From: Limnohabitans sp. INBF002
GTDB taxonomy: Bacteria; Pseudomonadota; Gammaproteobacteria; Burkholderiales; Burkholderiaceae_C
Reading direction: 5' to 3'
DNA: 64,000 nucleotides
NCBI RefSeq assembly: GCF_027924905.1
Contig: NZ_AP027055.1
Span: 1,364,001-1,428,000, forward strand
The stretch's first letter is position 1, and each line of letters begins with the position of its first letter. Under the pieces are notes generated by a model. That model saw nothing but the letters and a program-made list of their open reading frames with translations. It did not search any database and had not been told where the DNA came from. Of this stretch, positions 1 to 9,848 are shown in pieces. Both the position numbers and the translations under genes were made by a program.

Positions 1-11
1 GACGCCCACAA

Positions 12-39
12 AAAAAGCCGCCTTGTTAGGCGGCTTTTT
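12..39 (-). terminator. Rho-independent terminator downstream of sodB
   Basis: An 11-bp inverted repeat (AAAAAGCCGCC / GGCGGCTTTTT) with a 6-nt loop lies 40 bp beyond the sodB stop. Read on the minus strand it is a GC-rich stem followed by a run of T. The first bases of the window hold nothing else recognisable. Confidence 0.85.
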
Positions 40-79
40 CACGTCTCAACGGGCTTCACGCCCCCGAAAACACACTGAA

Positions 80-661
80 TTAAGCGAAGTTGCTTTCAGC
101 GAAAGACCAGTTCACCAGTTGGTCGAGGAACGTCTCAACGAACTTAGGACGCATGTTGCGGTAGTCGATGTAGTAAGCGTGTTCCCACACGTCCACAGTC
201 AACAAGGCTTTGTCGCCAGTCGTCAAGGGTGTGCCAGCGGCGCCCATGTTGACGATGTCCACAGAACCGTCGGCCTTTTTGACCAACCATGTCCAGCCAG
301 AGCCAAAGTTGCCCACGGCGCTTTTGACGAAAGCTTCTTTGAAGGCGGCGTAGCTGCCGAATTTGGCGTTGATGGCTGTAGCCAATGCACCTGTGGGTTC
401 GCCGCCGCCTTGTGGCTTCATGCAATTCCAGAAGAAGGTGTGGTTCCAAATTTGGGCAGAGTTGTTGTAAATGCCACCGCTGGACTTCTTGACGATTTCT
501 TCCAGGGCCATGCCTTCGAACTCAGTGCCTTTTTGCAGGTTGTTCAAGTTCACAACGTAAGCGTTGTGGTGCTTGCCGTGGTGAAACTCCAAAGTTTCTT
601 TGGAGTAATGAGGGGCCAATGCGTCGATGGCGTAAGGCAGTGCGGGGAGCGTATGTTCCAT
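80..661 (-). CDS. sodB: Superoxide dismutase [Fe]
   Basis: Cytoplasmic iron superoxide dismutase, converting superoxide to oxygen and hydrogen peroxide; 193 residues, the usual length of the family. The four metal ligands are visible as His27 (in HHGKHH), His74 (in NHTFFW), Asp157 and His161 (in DVWEHAYY). Gln70 just before the second ligand and the FGSGW segment near residue 120 favour the Fe type over the Mn type. No signal peptide is seen. The start is supported by an AGAGGAC ribosome site. It lies 35 bp downstream of xseA on the same strand, so the two may be co-transcribed, and it ends in a clear terminator. Confidence 0.97.
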   Translation of the reverse strand: MEHTLPALPYAIDALAPHYSKETLEFHHGKHHNAYVVNLNNLQKGTEFEGMALEEIVKKSSGGIYNNSAQIWNHTFFWNCMKPQGGGEPTGALATAINAKFGSYAAFKEAFVKSAVGNFGSGWTWLVKKADGSVDIVNMGAAGTPLTTGDKALLTVDVWEHAYYIDYRNMRPKFVETFLDQLVNWSFAESNFA

Positions 662-696
662 GAAGTCCTCTTGTGTAAAAACGTGAATTGTAAAAA

Positions 697-1980
697 CTAA
701 ATGCGCGTGGGTGCAGCAACCCGTAATTCAACCACGCCATCGGCAAGGGTTGCTTGCAGGGCTTGGCCTTCTGTGGTCTGCGCCACAGAGGTGATGGCTT
801 GGCCATCAATGTCGCTGAGCCAGGCAAAGCCGCGTTGCAAAACGAGCTTGGGGTCAAGCAACTCAAGGCGCAAAGCCGCACGGTGCAAGCGCTCGCGGGC
901 AGTGGCTGGGGTTTGCTGCACACCACGGGCTAGGCCGCTGGCGAGTGTGGCCAGCTCGTTGTGGCAGCGCTGGGTGCGGGTTTGCACCGCTTGGGTCAGG
1001 CGTTGTTGCAGGCGCAAGAGCTGCATTTTTTCGGTACTAAGGCCTTCAGACGGGCGACCCAAGCGGGCTTGGGCGCGGTCTAGCCGCTGCTCTTGGGTAT
1101 CGAGGTGGCGATGCACGATGGTTTGCAGCGCCCCGCCCCACAGCTGCAGGTTGGACAACAACTCCGCTTGCGGCACCGCGCACATTTCGGCGGCGGCGGT
1201 GGGCGTGGGCGCGCGCAGGTCGGCGCAAAAGTCGGCAATCGTGAAATCAGTTTCGTGGCCCACGCCGCTGACGATGGGCACGGGGCTGTTGACGATGGCG
1301 CGGGCGAGGTTTTCGTCATTAAAGGCCCACAGGTCTTCCATGGAACCACCGCCGCGCACCAGCAAAATGACGTCGATGTTGGGCTGCTGGCTGAGTTGCT
1401 GCAAGGCTTGCACCAAGGTGGGCGGTGCATCCGGACCTTGCACCAAGGATGGGGCCAGCACCACAGGAATATGCGGTACACGGCGCTGCAAAGCCGTGGC
1501 CACGTCGTGCAGCGCCGCAGCGCCCAAGGATGTGACCACGCCAATGCCACGCGGCATGGTTTTGAGGGGCCGCTTGCGCTCGGCATCAAACAGGCCTTCG
1601 GCTTCGAGCTTGGCTTTGAGCTGCAAGAACTGCTCAAACCACGCGCCCTGCCCAGCGCGGCGCATGTTTTCCACAATCAGTTGCAGTTCGCCACGCGGCT
1701 CATATACACCCAAACGACCACGGATTTCGACCAGTTCACCGTCCGCTGGGCGAAAGTCGAGCATTTGGGCGGCGCGCTTGAACATGGCGCAACGGAGCTG
1801 CCCGCCCGCATCCTTCAACGTGAAGTAGCAATGACCGCTGGCCGCGCGCGTGAAGCCGGAAATCTCACCGCGCACGGCGATGGGGTTGAAACGCGCCTCA
1901 AGCGCATCAGCCACGGCGCGGCATAGCGCGCCGACTGCCCAAATACGTGGCGTCAAACCTAGCGATTCCGTGGTCGACAT
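697..1980 (-). CDS. xseA: Exodeoxyribonuclease VII large subunit
   Basis: Catalytic large subunit of exonuclease VII, which degrades single-stranded DNA into acid-soluble oligonucleotides in mismatch repair and recombination. An N-terminal OB-fold DNA-binding domain (roughly residues 10-105) is followed by the catalytic domain with [10 protein letters not shown] near residue 210 and GVGHETD near residue 240, then a long helical region. I start it at the ATG at 1980 (427 aa; MSTTESLGL) because the ten residues added by an upstream ATG at 2010 do not resemble the family. The small subunit xseB is not nearby. sodB follows 35 bp downstream. Confidence 0.95.
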   Translation of the reverse strand: MSTTESLGLTPRIWAVGALCRAVADALEARFNPIAVRGEISGFTRAASGHCYFTLKDAGGQLRCAMFKRAAQMLDFRPADGELVEIRGRLGVYEPRGELQLIVENMRRAGQGAWFEQFLQLKAKLEAEGLFDAERKRPLKTMPRGIGVVTSLGAAALHDVATALQRRVPHIPVVLAPSLVQGPDAPPTLVQALQQLSQQPNIDVILLVRGGGSMEDLWAFNDENLARAIVNSPVPIVSGVGHETDFTIADFCADLRAPTPTAAAEMCAVPQAELLSNLQLWGGALQTIVHRHLDTQEQRLDRAQARLGRPSEGLSTEKMQLLRLQQRLTQAVQTRTQRCHNELATLASGLARGVQQTPATARERLHRAALRLELLDPKLVLQRGFAWLSDIDGQAITSVAQTTEGQALQATLADGVVELRVAAPTRI

Positions 1981-2149
1981 AGAGGACTCATCCACAAAAA
2001 ATATTTCCAAATCGTTTTAAGTAGTAAACCGAGAAAATCACCAAGCCACGTAGCAAGTCTTTGATTCAAAAGAGATTTTCACCGCTCATTTTTCGACCAT
2101 TCTGTCAGAACAACCCATTCATGCGGCTTCAGACAGGGTTCAACAAACC

Positions 2150-2182
2150 TTATCCCCAAAGTTATCCACAGTTCGTGTGGAT
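2150..2182. promoter_or_regulatory. Tandem DnaA-box-like sequences upstream of exbB
   Basis: TTATCCCCA (2150-2158) and TTATCCACA (2162-2170, identical to the consensus DnaA box) lie in the same orientation 12 bp apart. An inverted partial copy, TGTGGAT (2176-2182), forms a 7-bp hairpin with the second box. A plausible -10 element (CATAAT, 2195-2200) for exbB lies just downstream. The match to the box is seen directly; binding by DnaA is inference. Confidence 0.4.
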
Positions 2183-2231
2183 GGACGGCTGGGCCATAAT
2201 TGTTGCCAATTGATTCACGGGGGTATTTGCT

Positions 2232-2858
2232 TTGTTGTCCATCATACAAGCGGCGGGTTGGCCAATTTGGCCTTTGTTGGCGTGCTCCATCGTTGCCTTG
2301 GCGCTGATCATTGAACGCATGATGAGCTTGCGCCCCCACTTGGTGGCCCCTGAAGGTTTGCTGACTCAAGCCCTTCAAGCCTCACACGACAACTTGCCTT
2401 CCGAAGATGCCATGACGCAGCTGCACGACCACTCGGTGCTGGGCCGTATCTTGGCTTCGGGCTTGTATGCCATGAAGAACGAACCACTCATCAGCGCGGA
2501 AGACCTGCGCTCGAGCATGGAATCGGCGGGCCGCCAAGCGGCCCACACGTTGGAAAAGCACCTGGTGGCCTTGGCCACCATCGCCTCAGCCGCGCCGCTG
2601 CTGGGTTTGTTGGGCACCGTCATCGGCATGATCGACATCTTTGGCTCACAAGCCCCAGGCACCAGCAACCCGGTGCAGTTGGCTCAAGGCATTTCGATGG
2701 CGCTGTACAACACCGCGTTTGGCTTGATCGTGGCCATTCCCGCCTTGATGTTCTGGCGCTACCTGCGGGCCCGTGTGGATGCCTACGTGTTGGGCTTTGA
2801 GCTGGATGCCGAGCGCTTTGTACGCCACCTGCTGCTCATGCGCGCACGCTTGAAATAA
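2232..2858 (+). CDS. exbB: MotA/TolQ/ExbB-family proton channel protein
   Basis: Inner-membrane proton channel subunit of the ExbB/TolQ type that, with ExbD, energises TonB-dependent outer-membrane transport; 208 residues. Three membrane spans are seen at about residues 10-28, 112-135 and 157-177, with the family signature APLLGLLGTVIGMI in the second. The start is a TTG, chosen because the N-terminus (LSIIQAAGWPIWPLL) fits relatives and a GGGGGT ribosome site precedes it. It heads a tight plus-strand cluster: exbD begins 16 bp later, then lpxK, a Trm112-like gene and kdsB. No tonB gene is present here, so the Tol or Ton assignment rests on similarity and on the exbD neighbour. Confidence 0.92.
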   Translation: MLSIIQAAGWPIWPLLACSIVALALIIERMMSLRPHLVAPEGLLTQALQASHDNLPSEDAMTQLHDHSVLGRILASGLYAMKNEPLISAEDLRSSMESAGRQAAHTLEKHLVALATIASAAPLLGLLGTVIGMIDIFGSQAPGTSNPVQLAQGISMALYNTAFGLIVAIPALMFWRYLRARVDAYVLGFELDAERFVRHLLLMRARLK

Positions 2859-2874
2859 CAGGCGCTGCAACACC

Positions 2875-3306
2875 ATGGCCATGAAGTTTCATCGCGAAAA
2901 GAGCCCGGAGCCCGAGATCAACCTGATCCCGTTCATCGACATTTTGTTGGTGGTGGTGATCTTTTTGATGCTCTCCACAACCTACAGCAAGTTCACCGAG
3001 CTGCAGCTGAACTTACCCGTGGCCGATGCCGCGGCGTTGCCAGAACGCCCGCATGAGGTGGTTGTATCGATCAGCAGCGAAGGCCAGTTCAGCGTGAACC
3101 GCAATTTGGTCAACACCCGCGACGTGCAGGGCCTGAGCCAAGCCTTGGCCCAAGCCACACAAAACATAGACAGCCCCATGATCATCATCAGCGCAGACGC
3201 GCAAGCCAGCCACCAATCGGTGATGCTGGTGATGGAAGCGGCTCGCCGCAATGGCCTGAACCAACTCACCTTCGCAGCCCAGTCCTCTGGCGGCAAAGCC
3301 GACTGA
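2875..3306 (+). CDS. exbD: ExbD/TolR-family biopolymer transport protein
   Basis: Partner of the upstream ExbB-type channel; 143 residues. A short cytoplasmic N-terminus is followed by one membrane helix (about residues 17-36) that carries the conserved proton-conducting aspartate, Asp22, in IPFIDILLVV. The rest is the periplasmic domain that contacts TonB-like partners. The gene begins 16 bp after exbB and ends 5 bp before lpxK, so translation is probably coupled through an operon. Confidence 0.93.
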   Translation: MAMKFHREKSPEPEINLIPFIDILLVVVIFLMLSTTYSKFTELQLNLPVADAAALPERPHEVVVSISSEGQFSVNRNLVNTRDVQGLSQALAQATQNIDSPMIIISADAQASHQSVMLVMEAARRNGLNQLTFAAQSSGGKAD

Positions 3307-3311
3307 CGCCC

Positions 3312-4373
3312 ATGAGCCGCATGCGCCAAGCATTGACGCAGGCTTGGCATGGCCAAGGCGGTTGGGGCCAAGCACTCGCATTTGCTTTGTTGCCCGTGAG
3401 TTGGCTGTTTGCGGGCCTTGTGGCCATGCGCCGCGCGCTGTACCAGCACGGTTTTTACAAAACACAGACCTTGCCTGTGCCCGTCATCGTGGTGGGCAAT
3501 GTGATGGTGGGTGGCGTGGGCAAAACCCCCATCACCATGGCTTTGGTGAAGCATTTGACCGAACAAGGTTGGCGTGTGGGTGTGTTGTCACGCGGCTATG
3601 GTCGCCGCACGACGGGCATCCAAGCGGTGACGCCGACAAGCCTTGCCCCCGACGTGGGCGACGAGCCTTTGCTGATTGCCCGCAGCTGCCAGGTGCCGGT
3701 GTTTGTGGGCGCTAGCCGTGTGTACGCAGGACATGCGCTGCTGGCACAGCACCCCGATGTGCAAGTGCTGGTGTGTGACGACGGTTTGCAGCACTGGCAA
3801 CTGGCACGCGACCTTGAGCTGTGCGTGTTTGACGAACGCGGCGTGGGCAACGGCCACTTGCTGCCCGCAGGCCCGCTACGTGAAGCCTGGCCGCGCAAGG
3901 CGATGCCTCACGGCACATCGGGCAACGCGGCGCCTTGCTGGGTGCTGAAAACCTCTGGCGACGTTGGCCCACATGAGTTTGCTGTGCAACGCCGCTTGGC
4001 CGATGTCGCCGTGCAAGCCGATGGCACACAGCGCCCACTCAGCAGCTGGGGCCACACACCTGTGCAAGCCTTGGCAGGCATTGCCAAACCCGAGGTGTTT
4101 TTTGCCATGCTGCGCGACAAAGGCCTGATGCTGACCCGCTCGCAAGCCCTGCCCGACCATGCCGACTTGCAGCAACTGCACATCGACGCCTCACAAGGCG
4201 ATGTGCTGTGTACCGAAAAAGATGCGGTCAAACTCTGGGCGCATCACCCACACGCTTGGGCCGTGCCCTTGCAAACCACCTTACCTGCTGCGCTGCTGAG
4301 CGCCATTGCCCAGCACCTCGCAGCCTCACCGCACGCAAAGTTATCATCACCCCATGGACACCAAACTGCTTGA
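3312..4373 (+). CDS. lpxK: Tetraacyldisaccharide 4'-kinase
   Basis: Inner-membrane-associated kinase that phosphorylates the 4' position of tetraacyldisaccharide-1-phosphate to give lipid IVA in lipid A synthesis; 353 residues. A hydrophobic N-terminal helix (about residues 21-38) precedes the P-loop [11 protein letters not shown] at residues 62-72. The CDDGLQHW motif lies near residue 156. It sits between exbD and the Trm112-like gene; its last 20 bp overlap the start of the latter. The same operon carries kdsB, so two lipopolysaccharide-core steps are encoded together. Confidence 0.95.
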   Translation: MSRMRQALTQAWHGQGGWGQALAFALLPVSWLFAGLVAMRRALYQHGFYKTQTLPVPVIVVGNVMVGGVGKTPITMALVKHLTEQGWRVGVLSRGYGRRTTGIQAVTPTSLAPDVGDEPLLIARSCQVPVFVGASRVYAGHALLAQHPDVQVLVCDDGLQHWQLARDLELCVFDERGVGNGHLLPAGPLREAWPRKAMPHGTSGNAAPCWVLKTSGDVGPHEFAVQRRLADVAVQADGTQRPLSSWGHTPVQALAGIAKPEVFFAMLRDKGLMLTRSQALPDHADLQQLHIDASQGDVLCTEKDAVKLWAHHPHAWAVPLQTTLPAALLSAIAQHLAASPHAKLSSPHGHQTA

Positions 4374-4536
4374 ACTCCTGGTCTGCCCTGTGACCAAAGG
4401 CCCCCTTGAATACAACCGCGACACGCAAGAGCTCATCTCTCGCAGCGCGCGTTTGGCTTACCCCGTTCGCGACGGCATTCCTGTGCTGCTAGAAAACGAA
4501 GCACGCCCACTGACCGACGCTGAACTGAAAGCCTAA
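4354..4536 (+). CDS. Trm112/YcaR-family protein
   Basis: A 60-residue protein of the Trm112 (YcaR) family, commonly found between lpxK and kdsB in proteobacteria; its bacterial role is not settled. The start [12 protein letters not shown] (ATG at 4354) overlaps the 3' end of lpxK; a longer reading from 4306 adds residues unlike the family. The C-terminal half has the conserved [14 protein letters not shown] segment. Only one cysteine remains, so the paired Cys zinc site of some relatives is absent. The stop codon directly abuts the ATG of kdsB. Confidence 0.9.
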   Translation: MDTKLLELLVCPVTKGPLEYNRDTQELISRSARLAYPVRDGIPVLLENEARPLTDAELKA

Positions 4537-5298
4537 ATGTCGTTTTGCGTTCTCATTCCAGCGCGCATGGCCTCGTCGCGCTTGCCCGACAAGCCTTTGG
4601 CCGATATTGCCGGTGTCCCCATGGTGGTACGCGTGGCGCAACGCGCCAAGCGCTCAGGTGCCTCACGCGTGGTGGTGGCAGCCGATGACGCCCGCATCGT
4701 GGCCGCTTGCCAAGCCCACGGCATTGACGCCGTGCTCACCCGCACCGACCACCCTTCTGGCAGCGACCGCTTGGCCGAAGCCTGCGATTTATTGAAGCTG
4801 CAAGACAGCGATGTGGTGGTGAACGTTCAGGGCGACGAACCCCTGATTGATCCCGCCTCCATTGACGCGGCCGCCCAGCTGCTGCAAACACGCAGTGACT
4901 GCAGCATGAGCACACTGGCCCACGCCATCGACAACGTGGAAGACTTTGCCAACCCTAACGTGGTGAAAGTGGTGCTCGATGCTCGCAACACCGCGCTGTA
5001 TTTCAGCCGCGCCCCGATTGCCTGGTGGCGCGATGGATTTGCCCAAGGTATAACGGCCCTGCCCACCCCCGCGCCGCTGCGCCATGTGGGTCTGTACGGC
5101 TACCGCGTCGGCTTTTTGCGCGAGTTCCCAAAGCTGGCCCAAGCCCCGATTGAAGTGACCGAATCACTCGAACAGCTGCGCGCCATGTGGCACGGCCACC
5201 GCATCGCCGTACACGTCACCGACCATTCGCCGGGCCCCGGCGTGGATACGCCTGAGGACCTGGCGCGTGTCAGAGCCTTGCTAAGCGCCGCCGCGTAA
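4537..5298 (+). CDS. kdsB: 3-deoxy-manno-octulosonate cytidylyltransferase
   Basis: CMP-KDO synthetase, activating KDO with CTP for attachment to lipid A; 253 residues, normal length. The N-terminal nucleotide-binding motif is [15 protein letters not shown] (residues 7-21), and [10 protein letters not shown] near residue 93 is the metal/CTP site. The ATG follows the Trm112-like stop codon with no gap, so translation is probably coupled. The cluster exbB-exbD-lpxK-Trm112-kdsB ends here, 72 bp before adk. Confidence 0.96.
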   Translation: MSFCVLIPARMASSRLPDKPLADIAGVPMVVRVAQRAKRSGASRVVVAADDARIVAACQAHGIDAVLTRTDHPSGSDRLAEACDLLKLQDSDVVVNVQGDEPLIDPASIDAAAQLLQTRSDCSMSTLAHAIDNVEDFANPNVVKVVLDARNTALYFSRAPIAWWRDGFAQGITALPTPAPLRHVGLYGYRVGFLREFPKLAQAPIEVTESLEQLRAMWHGHRIAVHVTDHSPGPGVDTPEDLARVRALLSAAA

Positions 5299-5334
5299 GG
5301 CTTTCGAAGGGAAGCACGTGATATCCTCGCCTAA

Positions 5335-6027
<693 letters not shown>

Positions 6028-6054
6028 ACCGCATCAAGCGCTGCGCTTGCAAAC

Positions 6055-6082
6055 AAAAGCCGCTCTATTGAGCGGCTTTTTT
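6055..6082. terminator. Bidirectional terminator between adk and the asparaginase gene
   Basis: AAAAGCCGCTC / GAGCGGCTTTT with a 4-nt loop, T-rich on both strands, placed between the convergent genes adk and the asparaginase gene. Confidence 0.85.
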
Positions 6083-6100
6083 ATTGGCGACTTGCTTTGA

Positions 6101-7006
6101 CTACGTTTGCTGCGCCACAAGGTGCATCAACAAAGCCACACGGGCCTGCACAGCGGTCAAACCGCCCGCATGCGGCAACACATCTGACTCACGCTGCTGC
6201 ACACCGCCTTGTGCGCAGCGCGACGCACGCAACACCTGTGCGCCGTGCTTTTGCGCGTTCAGCAAAGCAGCCTCTAAGTCGTGGTGCAAGGTCCCATTGC
6301 CCGTGCCAGCCACCACCCAGCCCTGCGGCGCATCGTGCGCCATCAGGGTGCGCACCAGGCGGCCATCGGCGCCTGCATGGTTGAACACCAGCTCCACGCG
6401 TGGCCAATGCGTGCAAGCCAACACCTGCGCCACGCTAGGCACACGTAACGCGGCGGGGTGCGTCACGCCTGCTTGCGAGGTGAAGGGATTGCGCTGATGG
6501 CTATGGCTTTTTTGCACAGCGTTACCTGCATGAATTTGGCCTCCGCACACCACTGACACACCTGATGCATCGGGCTGTTGCACCCAAGCCAAAGCGTCCT
6601 TGAGATTGCCAGGGCCATCGCTGTCAGGCGCATTGGCGGGGAGCATGGCGCAGGTGATAGCCACGGGCTTGGTGGGCTGCAATACGGTTTGCAAAAAGTA
6701 GGCGGTTTCTTCCAGTGTGTCCGTGCCGTGGGTGATGACCACGCCTTGCACATCGTCTTGTTCTAACCAGTGCGACACGCGAGCCAACAAGCTTTGCCAC
6801 ACCGCAAACGACATGTCTTTGCTGTCAATTTGGGCCACTTGTTCGGTCAACAGCTCAACGCCTTCATGGGCCACGCCTTGCAGCAAATCGTCCACGCCCA
6901 CTTGGCCAGCTGTGTAGTTTTGAGGCTGGGTGGCATCAGCAGCCAGCCCCGCCATCGTGCCGCCTGTGGCTAAAACAACGATTTTTTTAGTTTTTTTTGC
7001 ATTCAT
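6101..7006 (-). CDS. Asparaginase
   Basis: L-asparaginase family enzyme, hydrolysing asparagine to aspartate and ammonia; 301 residues. The first active-site threonine lies in ATGGTMAG (Thr17), and the second triad in THGTDTLEE (Thr92, Asp96). No signal peptide is seen, so it is probably cytoplasmic, unlike the secreted high-affinity type II enzymes. Codons 3-9 contain two runs of seven to eight A, an oddity near the start. It is divergent from lexA, and the SOS box lies in the 95-bp gap between them. Substrate preference (Asn versus Gln) cannot be read from the sequence. Confidence 0.88.
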   Translation of the reverse strand: MNAKKTKKIVVLATGGTMAGLAADATQPQNYTAGQVGVDDLLQGVAHEGVELLTEQVAQIDSKDMSFAVWQSLLARVSHWLEQDDVQGVVITHGTDTLEETAYFLQTVLQPTKPVAITCAMLPANAPDSDGPGNLKDALAWVQQPDASGVSVVCGGQIHAGNAVQKSHSHQRNPFTSQAGVTHPAALRVPSVAQVLACTHWPRVELVFNHAGADGRLVRTLMAHDAPQGWVVAGTGNGTLHHDLEAALLNAQKHGAQVLRASRCAQGGVQQRESDVLPHAGGLTAVQARVALLMHLVAQQT

Positions 7007-7043
7007 GTCTTGCCAAACTCAAAAAGCTGGTTAAAAATACAGT

Positions 7044-7063
7044 TACTGGATGTGCAAACAGTT
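7044..7063 (+). promoter_or_regulatory. LexA operator (SOS box)
   Basis: TACTGGATGTGCAAACAGTT fits the CTGT-N8-ACAG consensus with one mismatch (CTGG), with the flanking TA and T also matching. It lies about 40 bp before the lexA start, as expected for autoregulation, and could also affect the divergent asparaginase gene. Confidence 0.75.
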
Positions 7064-7101
7064 ACATCCCTCAAGACACACATTGTGCAGGAGTCGAACC
7101 G

Positions 7102-7758
7102 ATGATTGAAATGCCAAAATTGACCGCCCGTCAGCAACAGATTCTGGAACTTATCCAGTCTGCCATTGCCAACACCGGTTCGCCCCCCACACGCGCCGAA
7201 ATTGCAGCAGAGCTCGGCTTCAAGTCAGCCAACGCAGCTGAGGAACATTTGCAAGCCTTGGCACGCAAAGGCGCGATTGAGCTGGTGAGCGGCACCTCTC
7301 GCGGCATTCGTCTCAAAGGTGGCAACCAACGCAGCTACCAAGAAAGCACGTTCAGCGCTTCGCCCTCTGGCTTCTCGTTGCCGTTGGTGGGCCGCGTGGC
7401 GGCAGGCTCGCCCATCTTGGCGCAAGAGCATGTGGACCAAACCTATTTTGTAGAAAGCAGCCTGTTCCAGCGCAAGCCCGATTACCTGCTGCGTGTGCGC
7501 GGCATGTCCATGCGCGACGCCGGCATCATGGACGGCGACTTGCTGGCCGTGCAATCTACCCGCGATGCCAAAAACGGCCAAATCGTGGTGGCCCGTTTGG
7601 GCGAAGAAGTAACTGTCAAACGCTTTCGCAAAACCGCCAGCCACATTGAACTGCTCCCTGAAAACCCAGACTTCAAAACCATTCTGGTTGAACCCGGTGA
7701 GCCCTTTGAAATTGAGGGTTTGGCCGTCGGCCTGATCCGTAACACCATGATGATGTAA
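7102..7758 (+). CDS. lexA: SOS-response repressor LexA
   Basis: Transcriptional repressor of the SOS regulon and a RecA-stimulated self-cleaving protease; 218 residues. An N-terminal winged helix (about 1-70, [13 protein letters not shown] onward) is followed by the cleavage site Ala101-Gly102 (VAAGSP). The catalytic Ser136 is in RGMSMRDAG and Lys173 in VTVKRF. I start at the ATG at 7102, with the ribosome site GCAGGAG 9 bp upstream; ATG 7111 is an alternative. A further 35 in-frame codons upstream overlap the operator and are not used. A good SOS box lies upstream, and a small unknown gene follows 13 bp later. Confidence 0.96.
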   Translation: MIEMPKLTARQQQILELIQSAIANTGSPPTRAEIAAELGFKSANAAEEHLQALARKGAIELVSGTSRGIRLKGGNQRSYQESTFSASPSGFSLPLVGRVAAGSPILAQEHVDQTYFVESSLFQRKPDYLLRVRGMSMRDAGIMDGDLLAVQSTRDAKNGQIVVARLGEEVTVKRFRKTASHIELLPENPDFKTILVEPGEPFEIEGLAVGLIRNTMMM

Positions 7759-7771
7759 AGAAAGAACGACC

Positions 7772-8008
7772 ATGAGCCTCGCACTTTTTGGCGCTTACCG
7801 CCTCCTCAATCCTCTGCAAAACGTGGTTCGCGGCTTCATGCCCGCACAAGCCTTGCAAAGCACACCTCGTCCCTTGCCACTGCGCGTCGCTCGCGTGATG
7901 GAAGCCCAACACAGCCGCAGCCAAGCGGGCCGCATGGTCATCTCGGGTCGCATGGCCGATGTGTGTGCCGAACTCGACCGCTTGGCCGAACTCGAAAACC
8001 GCCACTGA
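7772..8008 (+). CDS. Hypothetical protein downstream of lexA
   Basis: A 78-residue protein I cannot assign. It is basic, with no clear membrane span, and ends in a short helix-like stretch (MADVCAELDRLAELENRH). Its ATG follows the lexA stop by 13 bp with a purine-rich AAGAAAGAA sequence before it. Codon use resembles the flanking genes, which favours a real gene. The position behind lexA suggests co-transcription and damage induction, in the place where other bacteria carry a cell-division inhibitor, but no similarity to SulA is visible. Confidence 0.65.
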   Translation: MSLALFGAYRLLNPLQNVVRGFMPAQALQSTPRPLPLRVARVMEAQHSRSQAGRMVISGRMADVCAELDRLAELENRH

Positions 8009-8069
8009 TATTTGAAATTGGGCTCACGCGCCAAGCGTGAAGCCCCGTGGCACAAGGCACAATTGGGGG

Positions 8070-9077
8070 ATGAACATTGTCATCCTCGACGACTACCAAG
8101 ATGTCGTGCGCAAGCTGGCTTGCGCGTCCAAATTAGAAGCCTACCCCGCCAAGGTTTACACCAACACCATCAAGGGTGTTGGCCAGTTATCCGTCCGACT
8201 CAAAGACGCCGAAGTGTTGGTGCTGATTCGCGAACGCACCCAACTCACGCGTCAGCTGCTGGAGAAGTTGCCCAAGCTCAAGCTCATCTCCCAAACCGGA
8301 AAAATTGGCAGCCACATTGACATCGCTGCCTGCACCGAGCGTGGCATTGCTGTGGCTGAAGGTTCGGGCTCACCCATTGCCCCGGCTGAGTTGACCTGGG
8401 CTTTGATCATGGCCGCCATGCGCCGCTTGCCCCAATACATCAGCAACCTCAAACACGGCGCTTGGCAGCAATCGGGCCTCAAAGCGGGTTCGATGCCCAC
8501 CAACTTTGGCCTTGGCCAAGTCTTGCGTGGCAAGACTTTGGGTATTTGGGGCTACGGCAAGATTGGCCAAATTTTGGCTGGTTACGGCAAAGCATTCGGC
8601 ATGCGCGTCTTGATGTGGGGCAGCGAGGCCTCACGCGAACGGGCAGCCAAAGACGGCCTGAACGTGGCCGACTCACGAGAAGCCTTCTTCGAGGAGTGCG
8701 ATGTGCTCACCTTGAACCTGCGCTTGGTTGACGAAACCCGCAGCATCGTGAAGTTGGCCGATCTCAACCGCATGAAGCCCACCGCTTTGCTGGTCAACAC
8801 CTCGCGTGCCGAGCTGATCGAGCCAGACGCACTCATCACAGGCCTCAATCGCGGTCGCCCTGGCATGGCCGCCATCGACGTGTTTGAAAGCGAACCCATC
8901 ATGCAAGGCCACGCCCTGCTGCGCTTGGAAAACTGCATCTGCACGCCACACATTGGCTATGTGGAGCAAGACAGCTACGAGCTGTATTTCGGCACGGCCT
9001 TTGACAACGTGGTGAACTTCATCAAAGGCACGCCCACCAACATCGTCAATCCGGGCGCACTGCAAGTACGCCGCTGA
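8070..9077 (+). CDS. D-2-hydroxyacid dehydrogenase family protein
   Basis: NAD(P)-dependent oxidoreductase of the D-isomer-specific 2-hydroxyacid dehydrogenase family; 335 residues. The Rossmann motif GIWGYGKIG is near residue 165. The catalytic triad is visible as Arg in NTSRAELIE, Glu in DVFESEP and His in CTPHIGY. The start at 8070 (MNIVILDDYQD) is preferred over an ATG at 8037 because the family begins there and a GGGGG sequence precedes it. The substrate is unknown; relatives include phosphoglycerate and glyoxylate/hydroxypyruvate enzymes. It stands alone, convergent with the GST gene. Confidence 0.88.
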   Translation: MNIVILDDYQDVVRKLACASKLEAYPAKVYTNTIKGVGQLSVRLKDAEVLVLIRERTQLTRQLLEKLPKLKLISQTGKIGSHIDIAACTERGIAVAEGSGSPIAPAELTWALIMAAMRRLPQYISNLKHGAWQQSGLKAGSMPTNFGLGQVLRGKTLGIWGYGKIGQILAGYGKAFGMRVLMWGSEASRERAAKDGLNVADSREAFFEECDVLTLNLRLVDETRSIVKLADLNRMKPTALLVNTSRAELIEPDALITGLNRGRPGMAAIDVFESEPIMQGHALLRLENCICTPHIGYVEQDSYELYFGTAFDNVVNFIKGTPTNIVNPGALQVRR

Positions 9078-9081
9078 TGTT

Positions 9082-9747
9082 TTAGCTGGGGTTGCTGGCG
9101 GCGCGCTCAGCCATCAAGGCCATGCACGCCTTGCGGTCTGCATTGACGTGTTGCACTGAGGCACGTTCAGCCATTTGCTGGTTGTAGGCTTTGACGGGCA
9201 GATGCGCCAAAACATCTTCTCCGTACACCGCTTTGGACGCCATAGACACCAAAGGCAAATTCACAATCGCGGAGCAATCGGCGAGTGTGAACGTGTCGCC
9301 TGCGACATAGGGCGAGAACTTCACCAGTTTGCTCAAGCCTTCCACGCCTATGGCGAGTTGCTTTCGCACACGCGTTTGCGTGGCTTCGCTCACCGTTCCG
9401 CCAAAAAACGCTTGTGGGTACAGCTCGCGCGCCACCAGCTCCACATGCAGTTCGAGGTAGGTGATGATTTCACGCACCTTGGCGGCTTCAAAAGGGTCCG
9501 CGGGCATCAGGGGGTGATGCGGATACGCTTGCTCGATGTACTCCGCGCACACCGCCGACTCGCTGATGCAACCGTGCGGGGTCTCTAAAAATGGCACTTT
9601 CCCCATCGGGGAACGCAACAGAGTTGACGGCTCTAAAGGTTTGAGCCACACCAACTCTTCCTCAAATGGCACGGCTTTTTCAAGCAGCTGAATTTTGAGT
9701 TTGTTGTAGTAGTTGCTGACAGCAAAGCCGCAAAGTTTGAGGGTCAT
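9082..9747 (-). CDS. Glutathione S-transferase family protein
   Basis: 221-residue soluble GST-fold protein. An N-terminal thioredoxin-like domain (1-80) has SPMGKVPFLE with the cis-proline and the glutathione-contacting ISES near residue 63; an all-helical C-terminal domain has the FTLADCSAI N-capping motif. The start is ATG 9747 (MTLKLCGFAVSNYYNK); upstream ATG 9768 would add seven residues. Its 3' end lies 4 bp from the end of the convergent dehydrogenase gene. Substrate unknown. Confidence 0.88.
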   Translation of the reverse strand: MTLKLCGFAVSNYYNKLKIQLLEKAVPFEEELVWLKPLEPSTLLRSPMGKVPFLETPHGCISESAVCAEYIEQAYPHHPLMPADPFEAAKVREIITYLELHVELVARELYPQAFFGGTVSEATQTRVRKQLAIGVEGLSKLVKFSPYVAGDTFTLADCSAIVNLPLVSMASKAVYGEDVLAHLPVKAYNQQMAERASVQHVNADRKACMALMAERAASNPS

Positions 9748-9848
9748 GAAGGCGCTCCAAATGGACAAAGGTTCGTTTCATTCTGACATAGCGCGTTTCA
9801 CGCAGCCACAACTCAAAAAAGTAGAACGGCTCAGCCATAATCTTTGCC

